The position numbers were made by a program, and so were the translations under genes. Of a stretch of 64,000 bases of DNA, positions 22,382 to 32,521 are shown piece after piece; the stretch's first letter is position 1; every line of letters starts with the position of its first letter. The notes beneath the pieces were generated by a model. The model saw only the letters and a list, made by a program, of their open reading frames with translations, had not been told where the DNA came from and made no database searches. This stretch comes from Venturia oleaginea (lineage: Eukaryota > Ascomycota > Dothideomycetes > Venturiales > Venturiaceae): positions 372,001 through 436,000 of the forward strand of contig JABMLP010000010.1 of assembly GCA_013176395.1 (NCBI GenBank). Reading direction: 5' to 3'.

Positions 22382-22744
22382 ACAATTGTTGCTGTTCCTA
22401 TGGTGGCAATAAATAGTCAGATAACTTCACAGACCATCGACTAGAAGAAAATTTCCTTCTCCTCGCCCAGCCTTGTTCTCAATCGACATATCTCGTCAGA
22501 AATTATGTTCATCATGATTCTGCTGCTCGTTTCCGATGGAGAACTATCTGTATACCTCACAAATCAACCTTATTACGGTATCACGCTGCAATACAACATT
22601 TACATGACCAAGAAACAATAACAACAGCTTCCAAAACCAAGTCAATAAATGAATTACCACCACCCAATCTCTTCACTCACCCAACTTCACAGTGTGCGAT
22701 ATTAAAACCCCGGAACCTGTCACACTACAACCACCGATCTCCGA
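22382..22744. other. intergenic
   Basis: No gene seen. It holds the upstream side of the tRNA gene and the former promoter side of the aspartic protease pseudogene. Confidence 0.35.
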
Positions 22745-24068
22745 AGAGGCGCACCACCAGTCCCACACGCTCTTTTCGAAGTCATTTCAAAAGATTGCGT
22801 GAATGTTAACCGCAACCCGGTGCATTGTCGAGACAGGCGTGGCGTTCTCTTTCAAAGCAAGGTCTCTTCGATCTGGTCCACGCAAGGACTCAAAAAAGTT
22901 ATTGACGGTGTAATCTTTTCTCTGCAAACCTTCGAAGGGAGCATGCCTGGTCGAGATGGCAAAGGATCCTACGGCTTCGCTACGGTCGATCTAGGCATAG
23001 GAGGCTCCGACTTGCCGATTATGAAAAGACTATCTGGACTGATAGCTCTCCCTTGAAAACTAGAAATTAGTCCGATTCCTTTCAATTTTACTTCCTTGAA
23101 TGACCCAAAACCGAGTCTGCTCGGAACTTTGCGCAATCCGGCCTTTATCCCAAGCGCGTTGCAGGCCTATATCGTAGGCCTATACAGCAGGAGCATACCG
23201 CAAGAATCCATCCGTGTCTGGCAGCCTGATACTTAAGCTGCTACACGACGAAATTCGTCGCAAATGATCTTGACCATTCATTCGGCGCGGGCTTTTCCAG
23301 ACCTCCTAGTCAGTCTGCAATCAATAACCTACGACACAATCGGAAGTTCCCCTCTTCTCGCTAACAGTATCGACATGTCTATTAATTCCTTCGTGGCCGA
23401 GATATGGCTTCCCATAAACATCTGCGAGGCTTTCGCACGGCAGTTGAATTTGACTTGGAACGAACAAGAACAGCTGTATCCTATCAAAGACCATTCATAC
23501 AGCTCTCCTTGCGCAAAATCCTGTTTTCTCATTCTCCATCCGGCAAGCTGGGAAAGGCGGGCGAACTGCTGATATCGTGCTGCCATACTCAACCTTCAAC
23601 CTCAATTTGACTGCTCCCATTGTCGGCAACACGACTCGATATGTTCCACAGAAACAAGCGCAGAACTCATCCCAATACACTCTCGGACGGATGCTCTGAC
23701 AAGAAGCATACGTGATCATCGATGACGAGAGGCACAACTTCTCCGTGGCACAAGCGCTCTGCCCACCCACATCTGTTGCTCAGAACACAGTCTCGATTTC
23801 TACTCCCAGCCAACCTTCAAATGGCAATGGAACCATGCAGATTCCTATCCTAGGCACAAAGGGCGCAGGCAGTCCACTGAGTGGAGGTGGAATTTTAGGC
23901 ATCGTTTTTGGAGCTCTTGCGGTGATCGTCGTGGTCAGGATTCTTCTCATACCTAGTCTTCAGGCCCAAAGCTTCGATCGAAAGCGAGGTCACTACCTTG
24001 ATTTCGGATGGAAACGATTCAGTCGGGATAGTTCCATAGGTTTCAAGAGCGGGGAATGGTGTGCATGA
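22745..24068 (+). pseudogene. pepsin-type (A1) aspartic protease pseudogene
   Basis: Segments match, in order, a fungal secreted A1 protease with a C-terminal membrane anchor: PHALFEVISKDC, then SSIWSTQGLKKVIDG, FNFTSLNDPKPSLLGTLRN, VSLQSITYDTIGSSPLLAN, FVAEIWLPINICEAFARQLN, LNLTAPIVGNTTRYVPQKQA, and QEAYVIIDDERHNFSVAQAL. A Gly/Ser-rich linker and the hydrophobic segment GILGIVFGALAVIVVVRILL follow. Stops or shifts interrupt it at about 23055, 23235, 23570 and 23700. The first catalytic DTG region is not found, and the second is eroded. It is clearly dead. The membrane anchor suggests it was a yapsin-like or cell-surface enzyme. Confidence 0.75.
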
Positions 24069-24222
24069 GCTTACTGCACCGGTGGCTGAGTTGAGGACAG
24101 AGGAAGGTACCAGAGGGCGACGTGACCTTCCATCAGCCGCTGGTCTTCATGCGACAGATGCCCGACAAATGACGATTACTGAAGCGGAGACTCTTCGTTC
24201 TTAGCCTCCAAGAGGGTATGGA

Positions 24223-24705
24223 TTAAACTGGCGCCTTCATCTTGCTTTTGAAGATGCAACCCTGTTCGTTCATGATGCACCTCTTGATCAACAATGTGTC
24301 TCGTGCTCGAATTTGAGCGGTCCAATGTTGTGCAGGTCGCGGGCATGATGGAACCATTGAGGGAGACGCGTCGATCGTGTCGTGGATTGTTGACTGAAAC
24401 CGGTCCCTTGGGCGTCTGCTGAAATTTTGGAAGGCATTATCATATGTCAGGCGTCTTTTAATTTCGTCAATCTGCTTCCTATAGAGGACCGGTTTGGCTC
24501 CGCAATGGTCCTTTTTCTGTGGTGTAGGCCTGCCAATAGCAATGGTTGTTTGATTTGACGGAATGAAATATATTGAGGAGGTTTGAGTGATAAAAAAAAG
24601 ATCTCTGATAGTCTGATATTTGAAGCCAGCATCATGAAGAGTAAGGATCCTGAGTCTATCATCTCGTCGTAAAAGCTCTTTACGGCGAGGACGCTTAGAA
24701 GCCAT
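24223..24705 (-). pseudogene. Tc1/mariner transposase relic
   Basis: The N-terminal 70 codons (RLRILTLHDAGFKYQTIRD, then IAIGRPTPQKKDHCGAKP) align with the intact transposase at 58658-59722 (NILTLRDAGFTFAAIRD, IALGHPTPQKKGHVGSKP). The bases just upstream of both start codons are also alike (GAGAGR-AAAAGAATGA). The similarity ends after QIDEIK, and the rest of the frame is unrelated or scrambled. The catalytic D,D,E residues are absent. It is a truncated, diverged copy of the same element family, showing at least two waves of activity in this genome. Confidence 0.72.
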
Positions 24706-24828
24706 CCTGAGAGAGAGAAAAGAATGATTGTTACGCTAGGGACGTTAGGATAGCTGCTATGGTATCCGGGTTATTTAATGTTAATTGGCATCCTTGTCGT
24801 GGCTCTTGCGTCGAATCTTCTGGTAGAC

Positions 24829-24951
24829 GTGCATATCTTTTGTATACGCGTACTCCCGTGCTCAGATTTACTCTCACCTCGAAGTTTCACCGCTACCATC
24901 CAGGGACGAGTAAATCTGAGCACGCGGGTAAAAGAGGGAGATATGCGCTAA
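24829..24951. repeat. inverted repeat beside the Tc1 relic
   Basis: A perfect 16-nt inverted pair (GTGCTCAGATTTACTC at 24858-24873 and its complement at 24908-24923) lies inside longer imperfect arms that reach 24831 and 24949. It may be part of the old element's termini or a separate hairpin or MITE remnant. Confidence 0.5.
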
Positions 24952-26019
24952 CTGTAATTGAACATGTCTTGAATCTGCACCTGGTGTACAACTTCGCAAT
25001 GCGGTACTCCTAGCAATCTCTTTCTTTCGGAAATCGCGTTACTTAACTCCCATCAGTACTTTCCCCTATCCATTCTCCACAGATCGATAAGCCTCCACGT
25101 TCGCAGCAGACGTTACCCCCGCAGCCGTTGCCCAATATCGGATTGATACCCAATGGATCAACACCTCGTCTCGATTCTTAGCCACGATCAAGGATATTCG
25201 AGGTAAACCTGACACAGATTCCTCACGAAGGAATGGTCAGGGTTCGTTGCAGCAATCATCGTCCGCATTTCGTCCAGAGGCCAGATGCAACCCAGGCCGT
25301 CGACAAAGCTGGGGAACTGCGCAGAAGACCATCCAAGAGCCTCCACGTCCTCCCACCCGATTATTGTCTCGCTGCTGAGAACCACTAACCACTCTTCATC
25401 ACCCTTGGTCTTTCGGGTCGGCTCGCAAACGCCACAGCAAGGGAGCAAGGGTTGAAATGCCGCGCACAAATGAACATACTACACCTAAAGCCAACGGCGT
25501 CGGAGGTATCTGATCTAAATATTTAATCGTTGAAGAGGTCGAATAATCCTCCGCAATCTATTCGGTGCGACTTGCATTGGCTTATATGTTCCTCGCATTC
25601 CGCGCGGTCAAGACGACCCTCTCTGAGATTGACACGTAGGGCATACATTTTACTAGTCTATCCAAAGGCGAGGCGCTCCCTTTGGTGCCCAACAACATGG
25701 TTCTCATCACCGACAGCGATGCCACGTCGTCACAGAGGGGCGTCCCTGTAAGTCCATTGAGGAAGCTCGAACCTCCAACTTGCAACAGGTCCTATCCCTT
25801 CTGCCGCGCTTTCAGAGGCTCCGATACGAGTACTTACATATCTTACTCGTTTCGCCCGCTTCTTTGACCTTGTCTGCGCCTACATCTCGAACCTCACCTT
25901 CTTCTACTGCCTTGAGCCCGGGAACGGCAGTCTGACAGAGATGACGCCCTGAGTTTTGTTGTGGCGCGCCTTTTTCAAGTGGCATTATTTCCCCTCACCT
26001 GAGCTGCGACAAAGGTATC
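24952..26019. other. about 1.1 kb without a recognisable gene
   Basis: Short frames at 25188-25469 (minus) and 25530-25930 (plus, all three frames) carry protein-like text but no domain I know. They may be remnants of an older gene. The last 100 bases are probably the promoter of the pseudokinase gene. Confidence 0.35.
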
Positions 26020-28143
26020 ATGCAGGCACCTCAAATTCAATGGCAAACGCAACAGCGTTCACCAACGCTCCGCTCACGAAATCCGCGACCGCTATCTCAC
26101 ACCACGTCCATGTTCAATTTGCATGATTTAACAACGTACCAACGGACGAGGCCTCCTCCGCCTCTAAGTCTATGGGGTTCCTCGTCCACTGATTCAGAAG
26201 CGAGTGGAGGAGAGTTGACTCCCACCGCTTCTTCGTCCGATGTCTCATCGCCGCATCGAACGGTGACGCCGACGCAAGTCAACTTTTCGATACCAAATTT
26301 TGAGCCGCCTCGATTTCCGACCTCAAGTAGAAATCCTTTTCTCAGAGAACGACCAAAATTTTCGCCTCCAGTCTCACCACACAGTACTTCACCCTCGGCG
26401 CCAACTTCGAAATCTACATCTCCCACTCCTTCAAGAGCTACGCCTTCTTCAGCAAGCTCGGAAAAGAGATATGCATCCCCCGAGAGAAGCTACGCTTCGC
26501 CAGATCGAAGTTATATCTTGCCAGACAGGATTTATGCTTCACCGGAAAGAGGTCATGTTTCCAGCAGCGCCCATGGACTGACACCAATCGCTCCAATACC
26601 GCTGCGACCCATCGCTAGCACTGAGCCGGGTCAACTGCGATTTGAATCGGCGCACAACTCCCCTGCTACCTGGCACATCGAGCCAACAGCGTCCTCGACA
26701 CCGAACGCAACCCCAGGATCACTTGTTTCCAAAAGCGTGGAATACGATAAACTCCCCATTCAGCAAATCACCGGTGATTTGATAAGAGAAGTCATAATCA
26801 ATCAAGTGCACAGTTTGTGTGCTCGGAAGAAATGGAACGGGAAGATTATCATGCCGTGGGCCGTCAGCCAACCAAAAACGGCACTTTTGTTGTACATGTG
26901 CGATGAGCTGGACGCATGGCCAAAAGCCGCGCAATTTGCTTTTATGGAAATGGCGGACAGCAAGCATCCTTTTGATGAGGCGGCATTGCGAGGCATTGTG
27001 TCGAATCCGGCCAAAATTTTGGAGGTTCAATGGAGAGTTGGAATCATGAAGAATTTATCTCGGGGAGGGGGTCATGTGGAATTTCAGACCCAGGATACTG
27101 TCCCGCTATCTGATCACGGACCGGTCGGACCAAGGACTGGGTCATCGACCATTAAAACCCGTGTCAAAGTGAAGTATCGCGATGGAGCTGATGTCCGCTT
27201 CTACGTTAGAAAGAGGTTAGAAGTTCACGCCGACAGGCCGAAAGACAAAACAGCAATCCTAAACCAAATCAAGGCGTTTACTGATCTCGACCACACGCAC
27301 ATCGCCAAAATTGTCTCGTCCTACGCTCAAGGCCAAGTCGTTGCTTTCATCACTCCTTACGCCGAAGCAAACCTCGAGCAGTATCTTGATCAGTGGATTG
27401 GATTCAGCCAGGCACCTCTACTTCTCGGATGGGTCAAAGATCTCGCCTCAGCCTTGGCGTATATCCACGACCAAAACATGGCTCATCGCAACATTCGTCC
27501 GCAGAAAATCCTCGTGGACCAGAATGAACGTATTTACTTCTCCGTGTTCGGTGTTATACATCCTATGCGCCAATCCTACGCCCAGCTCTACGACTCTTAC
27601 TCCAATGAACCGGGGTATATCTATGGTGCCCCGGAAGTGGTCAATCGCCGCGACGTCAATATCAGTCTGAAAAGTCTCCAAATCGCCGATGTCTTCTCCC
27701 TCGGCTGCGTTTTCCTGGAAATGGTCTCCGTAGCCAAGGGTCACACCATCATCGACCTGAAGAAGTTCCGCTCGCAACATACACAAGACAATTCCTTCCA
27801 CATCAATATCACATCGGTGTTTGACTGGATTAACAAAATTGGGGCTTCGCCGAACAAGCGCGAGAAACAGGTTTTATGGTCAAACCGGTGTTTAGGCGCG
27901 ACAGGTCGGATGTTGTATGAAGAGCCGGAAAAGAGATGGAGCATGACGAGGGTGAGTTCACGCATGGGGAAGCCGAAAGATAAGGAGGTGAAGACTACAG
28001 ATGTGAGATTGAGCATGAGGAGGAGAAGAAACAGTGTTGATGCGACCGCCAACAATGGATACCTACCTAAGCCGACTCAACAGAGCGCTTATTTCAGTGA
28101 GATGGCGAGTCTACAGAGTTATTATACCGACCTGGAAGATTGA
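26020..28143 (+). CDS. kinase-like protein, probable pseudokinase
   Basis: Single-exon 707-residue protein. Residues 1-235 are Ser/Thr/Pro-rich and disordered, with a 7-residue repeat around residues 145-175 (RSYASPD, RSYILPD, RIYASPE). A helical region follows (ITGDLIREVIINQVHSL to about residue 360). The C-terminal half is a protein kinase fold: ITPYAEANLEQYL at the hinge, then a catalytic loop that reads HRNIRPQKIL instead of HRDxKPxN, a DFG position that reads SVFG, an APE motif in YIYGAPEVV, and ADVFSLGCVFLEM. With both the catalytic Asp and the metal-binding Asp replaced, phosphotransfer is unlikely. A scaffold or regulatory role is inferred. No introns are needed. Confidence 0.75.
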   Translation: MQAPQIQWQTQQRSPTLRSRNPRPLSHTTSMFNLHDLTTYQRTRPPPPLSLWGSSSTDSEASGGELTPTASSSDVSSPHRTVTPTQVNFSIPNFEPPRFPTSSRNPFLRERPKFSPPVSPHSTSPSAPTSKSTSPTPSRATPSSASSEKRYASPERSYASPDRSYILPDRIYASPERGHVSSSAHGLTPIAPIPLRPIASTEPGQLRFESAHNSPATWHIEPTASSTPNATPGSLVSKSVEYDKLPIQQITGDLIREVIINQVHSLCARKKWNGKIIMPWAVSQPKTALLLYMCDELDAWPKAAQFAFMEMADSKHPFDEAALRGIVSNPAKILEVQWRVGIMKNLSRGGGHVEFQTQDTVPLSDHGPVGPRTGSSTIKTRVKVKYRDGADVRFYVRKRLEVHADRPKDKTAILNQIKAFTDLDHTHIAKIVSSYAQGQVVAFITPYAEANLEQYLDQWIGFSQAPLLLGWVKDLASALAYIHDQNMAHRNIRPQKILVDQNERIYFSVFGVIHPMRQSYAQLYDSYSNEPGYIYGAPEVVNRRDVNISLKSLQIADVFSLGCVFLEMVSVAKGHTIIDLKKFRSQHTQDNSFHINITSVFDWINKIGASPNKREKQVLWSNRCLGATGRMLYEEPEKRWSMTRVSSRMGKPKDKEVKTTDVRLSMRRRRNSVDATANNGYLPKPTQQSAYFSEMASLQSYYTDLED

Positions 28144-28452
28144 GTAGTTTCTCCCTCGGCGGTGGAGGTCATGTTTATACGACGCGATGGGAGTTTTTGG
28201 TAATGTTTTCACTTTCTCATTGGTGGAGTGGTGTTTGTGTAGAGATTGGATTGTTGCACACGCAACGCGTGAGGAGTTTCCCCTTGCTTTTGCTCTATCA
28301 TTATCCTCATCTGTTAGCGTTTTCCAGCGAGTGCTCGATACGATTTTTACTTGCATTTCTCTTATCCGTCCGTCATTCCAGCGGCATACGATACCCTTCT
28401 TGCGATTGGTTTTAAGCTCCATAGATCTATAGCCATATCATATCCGCATGAA
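28144..28452. other. convergent 3' region
   Basis: Between the ends of the rightward pseudokinase and the leftward DUF4360 gene. No gene or repeat is recognised. Confidence 0.35.
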
Positions 28453-29271
28453 TCAACACCTCTTCCAATTCAACTTCATCTCCTGTTTAAACCTCGCATC
28501 AACACTATCTACCGTAATACTCCCCTTCCCATTATTCCCCCCCGCCGTCCCAGCACCACCCCCACCTGCACCCTTCGCATTCCCTCCCCCACCCTTAACC
28601 CCATTATTATTCCCTACCCCATTCCCATTCCCCCTCCCATCCTTCCCATACTGCAACCTAACAACAGTATTAACATTCAACGTAACCTCCTTAGTAGTAC
28701 ACGACATAAAAACCCCTCCACGATCCCTCTCCCCATTCTTCGTCTTCAAAAAATCCCCCCGAAAAGGCCCATCAATAACCTTCTTACTAACAACCCTATC
28801 CCCCCTCCCCCTCTGCCTCTCCCCCTCCCAATACCACTGCCCAACCAACACCCCCCTAACACCGCGATCAACATCAACAACACCCCTCCAATTCACCTCG
28901 GCGACTTCAAAGGTCCACCCGGCGGGGACTTTCATCGCGATATCGACGTTACAGTGTTTCCTGCTTTTTTGTTTGGGCACACCGGGGCCTATGTCGGCGA
29001 AGAGGTCGTTGAAGATGAGGGTTAGAGAACTGCGGTCGTCGGCGAAGGCGGGGGTGACGCTGCCGGTGGAACAGCTTGTGCCGCCCGTGGAGAGGGCGGA
29101 TTCGCTGAGCATGTCGCCTGGGACTGGTGATGCCATGGGACGGGGTGCGTCGGGGTAGCCGTCCTCCTGACGGTGTTTTACGCCGCGGACGGATACTTGG
29201 TCTCGAGGGGGGAGTTCGGCGGTCGCTAGGGTGAGGAAGGTGAGGATGGGGAGGAGGGTTTTGTAATGCAT
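28453..29271 (-). CDS. secreted DUF4360 protein
   Basis: Single-exon 272-residue secreted protein. The signal peptide MHYKTLLPILTFLTLATA begins at the ATG at 29271; a longer frame upstream has no ATG that would keep a signal peptide at the N-terminus. DUF4360 landmarks follow: GTSCSTGSVTPAFADDRSSL, LIFNDLFADIGPGV, SRKHCNVDIAMKVPAGWTF, then YWEGE, GPFRGDFL, SCTTKEVTLNVNTVVRL, and the closing SVDARFKQEMKLNWKRC. A Gly/Asn-rich insert lies before the last segment. The function of the family is unknown; it is common in plant-associated and saprotrophic fungi. Wobble bases switch from C-ending in the first half to G/T-ending in the second (see findings). Confidence 0.88.
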   Translation of the reverse strand: MHYKTLLPILTFLTLATAELPPRDQVSVRGVKHRQEDGYPDAPRPMASPVPGDMLSESALSTGGTSCSTGSVTPAFADDRSSLTLIFNDLFADIGPGVPKQKSRKHCNVDIAMKVPAGWTFEVAEVNWRGVVDVDRGVRGVLVGQWYWEGERQRGRGDRVVSKKVIDGPFRGDFLKTKNGERDRGGVFMSCTTKEVTLNVNTVVRLQYGKDGRGNGNGVGNNNGVKGGGGNAKGAGGGGAGTAGGNNGKGSITVDSVDARFKQEMKLNWKRC

Positions 29272-30164
29272 TGTCGTCTTGTGAAATTTGATGATTATGA
29301 GATGGATCAAAACGACCTTGACTCGATCGCTGTATGCTTTGAAAATAGCAAGGAGAGAGAAAGGTACACGCAACAAGTGAGCGGCCACGGTGAGTGTAGC
29401 GAATGTTTATAGTTGTCTCAAACGCAAATGAACGAAGTGAACAAAGCAAGTCAAAAACGCAGGAGAGAATCGACCCATTTCATATGCATTCCCGAAATAC
29501 CACCCACAATCGAAAATAGATCACGAACACCGAGAAAATAGATCACAAACACCGAGGAGATTGCCCACCAAGCTTTTCACCGCAGGGCTACTATGGTTCA
29601 GTATGTGTGTACTATGTATAGTATGAATTGCGAGTGGCGCATCGTCCACCAGATGTGCATCGTATAGATGAAGGACCGTTCGCTGCGCCCAGGTTCCGGA
29701 ATTCGCCAAGAAAATTATAGACAATCCAGCCTTCGGAAATCTCGTGATGTAGCGGGAGATTGGAGAAAGCATGACGCGAAGGATGGAGAAAATAGATACA
29801 GAAGGGACGGTAGGAATGCATAAATGGAGAGAAAATTGATGTGAGATCTCTGCCAGGTATTGTCAACAGCGTAGCTTACGTATGAGGAAGAGATGAGTCC
29901 GTTGAACCTGAAGAAATTGCAAAAATGGCATCAGAAGTCGATTGATCAACATAGATCAGATGTAAAGAGAAAACGTAGAATAAACTGTATAGTCTAGAAG
30001 ATAAGATGTAGCTTACAACGTCTCAGGTCTCAACTCATCCACTACTCCACAATTGTACATGATGTGCAATGCTGCATGTAACAGGTGACTCCGCGCCATG
30101 GCGAAAGGTTTGAAAGAAGGCAAGCTGCAGCAGCTGGGTATATCCATCGAATCGCACATTCCAA
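29272..30164. other. intergenic
   Basis: Promoter of the leftward DUF4360 gene and 3' side of the leftward CAP gene. Short minus-strand frames at 29521-29866 have no recognisable domain. Confidence 0.4.
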
Positions 30165-32044
30165 TCAACCAGAGTGCTCGACAATTTCCGTGTACAGTTT
30201 TCCGTTCTTAACATAACTCCTGAATTGTTCAGGAACTGGCTCCTCCTTGTAGTCGTCCTCCTCCCTTGCTGGCGGCAGGTTGATGTTCACCGACGAACAC
30301 TTGCTGGTGAAGATTTCCGTAGCCAGACTGTCCTTGCTGAGGTAGATCTGTGCGCCATCGACTTGGTCCAGGAGAATCGTAGGAACTTTCTCCAAAACCT
30401 GGACAGCGAAAGAGGAACATTTGATGACGTCTACACTGCTTACAAGAGAGTCGATGATAAGAGAGGTCTTGGGCGAGTTGTCGATGCTGATGGCGTTGCC
30501 TTTGCCCTTGATCTGCAAGGTAAGCCCCTTGCATTTTGTTATCAGGATGGACTGGTTGATCTCTGCTTCGATCACTACGGGGCTCGAGGGCGAGTCGAAA
30601 TTCTCAATTATCCACTTATTGCCGTCCAACTCCTTCTTCGGCGGCTTCTTTGTCCGCAAGCTCTCTGGCTTTGGCTTCTTACCTGGAGGCGCAGGAGAAT
30701 GTCCTCGTGTAGATGAGCTGCTGTTGCTACGTTCTGGTACGATAGAAGTGGATCGCAACGATGGGTTTTTGTGCGTCATCTGCGACGGATCGACCTTCTT
30801 CAGTCCAGATATAACTTTCTCCCCCTTTTGTAAATCAGCAAATACAGCTCCCATGTCCGTAGGTGCGGCCTTTGGCTTAGGCGGTGGGATGCCTCCTGGA
30901 GGAGGTGGTGGAGGCGGTGGAGCTGATGTTCCCATACCTGGGAGTGGAGGGGGCGGTGGTGCAGAGGTACGTGCAGTCACTGCTGTTCCGACAGTGGACG
31001 TGGATCCACCTGTGGATGTTGAACTCGTGCGCGAAGCCAGTTCGGCTGCCTGAACGTCACGAAGTGCCTGTCCGGCATCTATTCCTTGAGGGTTCCATTG
31101 AATGCCTTTTGGGTGATGTTGTTTGATATAGGAGATGAGAGAACGCATAAGCTTGTAGAACGACCTGACCCACTCGACGTGTGTCTCGTCTCTATGGCTT
31201 GTTAGTTTGTTGCATCTTCGCTGACCAGGGAGGCAACGTACTTGTCTTTGTACTCCTTGAGAACCTTGTTTCCGTACAATTGAGCACCGCCAAAAAGTTC
31301 CGAGAAATAGTCTTGTGGCTTGGATTCAATTGTCACCCATGCTAAAGCCCCAACCCCGTCAGCGACCATGGCGAGGTGCTCCTTTAATGGGGAAGCTCGG
31401 TTGCCCTGCCGTATGTCGTCGACCTGTGTCATGTACTTTTGCAGCCCTTTGAGTGTGTCCATGTACGCTGGCGAAGCTAGATCTGGCTTCCTTGCTTTGG
31501 TAGTAACGAGCAGGAATTGGCGCTGTGCTTCAAATGCCTTTATGAACGCTTCGGCCTAGCTATTGTGTAAGCAAGGGATATGCCAATTGAAATTGTCGAG
31601 TATTGCTTGCATACCTGTTCTCCAAGCAGACCTCCTATCGACTTCCCCGTGGAAAGAGTATGGTATGCCCTAACGTCGCCAAATATCAAAGTATCAAAGT
31701 CTACAATCAATGGCGGAAGATCCTCCTTGGGTGGGACTGGAGGAGCTACGTTTGCTTGGATGGGCACGGGCACGACAGCTGCGGATGGTGAGGGAGCTCC
31801 ATTGGGATTTGGCGGGAGGTCAAGGCCGACTGTGGACGAAGCAATGTCTTCCAGACGAGATGTAGCCGCTTCGAGTCTGTAGACGAGTTGGGTCAGCGGG
31901 CTGGAGGAGTCTTGAGAATAGGGAACGGCTCGTTTGTGTTTAGCGATGGTAGATGATTCGAGAGTGGAACTGTCAAGCCAGAAGGTAGCCATTGTTGACG
32001 TACCGTTTTATCAGCGTCGTGAGATTGTTCATATTGCTAGTCAT
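30165..32044 (-). CDS. srv2: adenylyl cyclase-associated protein (CAP/Srv2)
   Basis: Actin-monomer recycling factor that also binds adenylyl cyclase. Four exons: 32004-32044 (MTSNMNNLTTLIKR), 31615-31876, 31242-31555 and 30165-31191, for 547 residues. The N-terminal oligomerisation helix continues as LEAATSRLEDIA across the first intron. The helical folded domain follows, then two polyproline blocks (APPPPPLPG, APPPPPPPPGG) for profilin or SH3 binding, a WH2-like segment (MGAVFADLQKGEKV) and the beta-helical CARP domain (KWIIENFD to the end). The 127-nt first intron hides the true start: a downstream ATG inside the intron gives a false N-terminus. It is divergent from the pfkB gene, with 477 bp between the starts. 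Confidence 0.93.
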
Positions 32045-32521
32045 GATGGCGGAGGAGAGGCAGTCGCGACGAACCACGGCAGTCTAGAAGGTGATCAGGG
32101 GTTTCGTGTAGGGAGCTTTTCGATGCGCCTGAGGCCTGAGGGAGCTGTTGAAAGGCGAGTTAGACAAGTACTGAAGACTGGAACAAGATTTCCTTTGAAA
32201 ATAATTATACTGAAATTGGTAGCACGGGTGCCTATACGGTAGGTTGCTGGCGTGCAGGGAGGAAGACGTTCTCACGAGCTGGAACTGTTTTGAGCTGAGA
32301 CCGCAAGCGGCAAGACAAGGCAAGACAAGGCAAGGCAAGGCAAGACGGCGACGGCTAACAAGGACAAGGGCCGATGATGGATTTATATGCCGCTGACCTA
32401 ATGATACTCTATAAGGCGATAAGGTACCAGCATCAATTGACCTTTCCACAACCAACGACAACCTTCTCTCTTGCTTCCCTGAATCCCATAATCCGCCGAG
32501 TCGATTGCAGTAGATATCAGC
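32045..32521. promoter_or_regulatory. divergent promoter region of CAP and the pfkB kinase
   Basis: The 477 bp between two opposite start codons hold both promoters. A short tandem repeat of GGCAAGACAA/GGCAA units lies at about 32308-32346, closer to the pfkB start. Confidence 0.45.

Noticed and set aside
12571..24705. Possible secondary-metabolite cluster (NmrA-like, transporter, aminotransferase, methyltransferase remnant nearby)
   Set aside because: No core synthase (PKS, NRPS, terpene cyclase) or pathway regulator is present; the transporter is of the Jen1 carboxylate type, and two of the members are dead.
28351..29158. Two long plus-strand ORFs of 224 and 236 codons
   Set aside because: They lie antisense to the DUF4360 gene and are open only because the plus strand there is G-poor. 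The minus strand has a signal peptide and the full domain.
30421..31053. 210-codon plus-strand ORF
   Set aside because: Antisense shadow of the CAP gene polyproline and CARP region.
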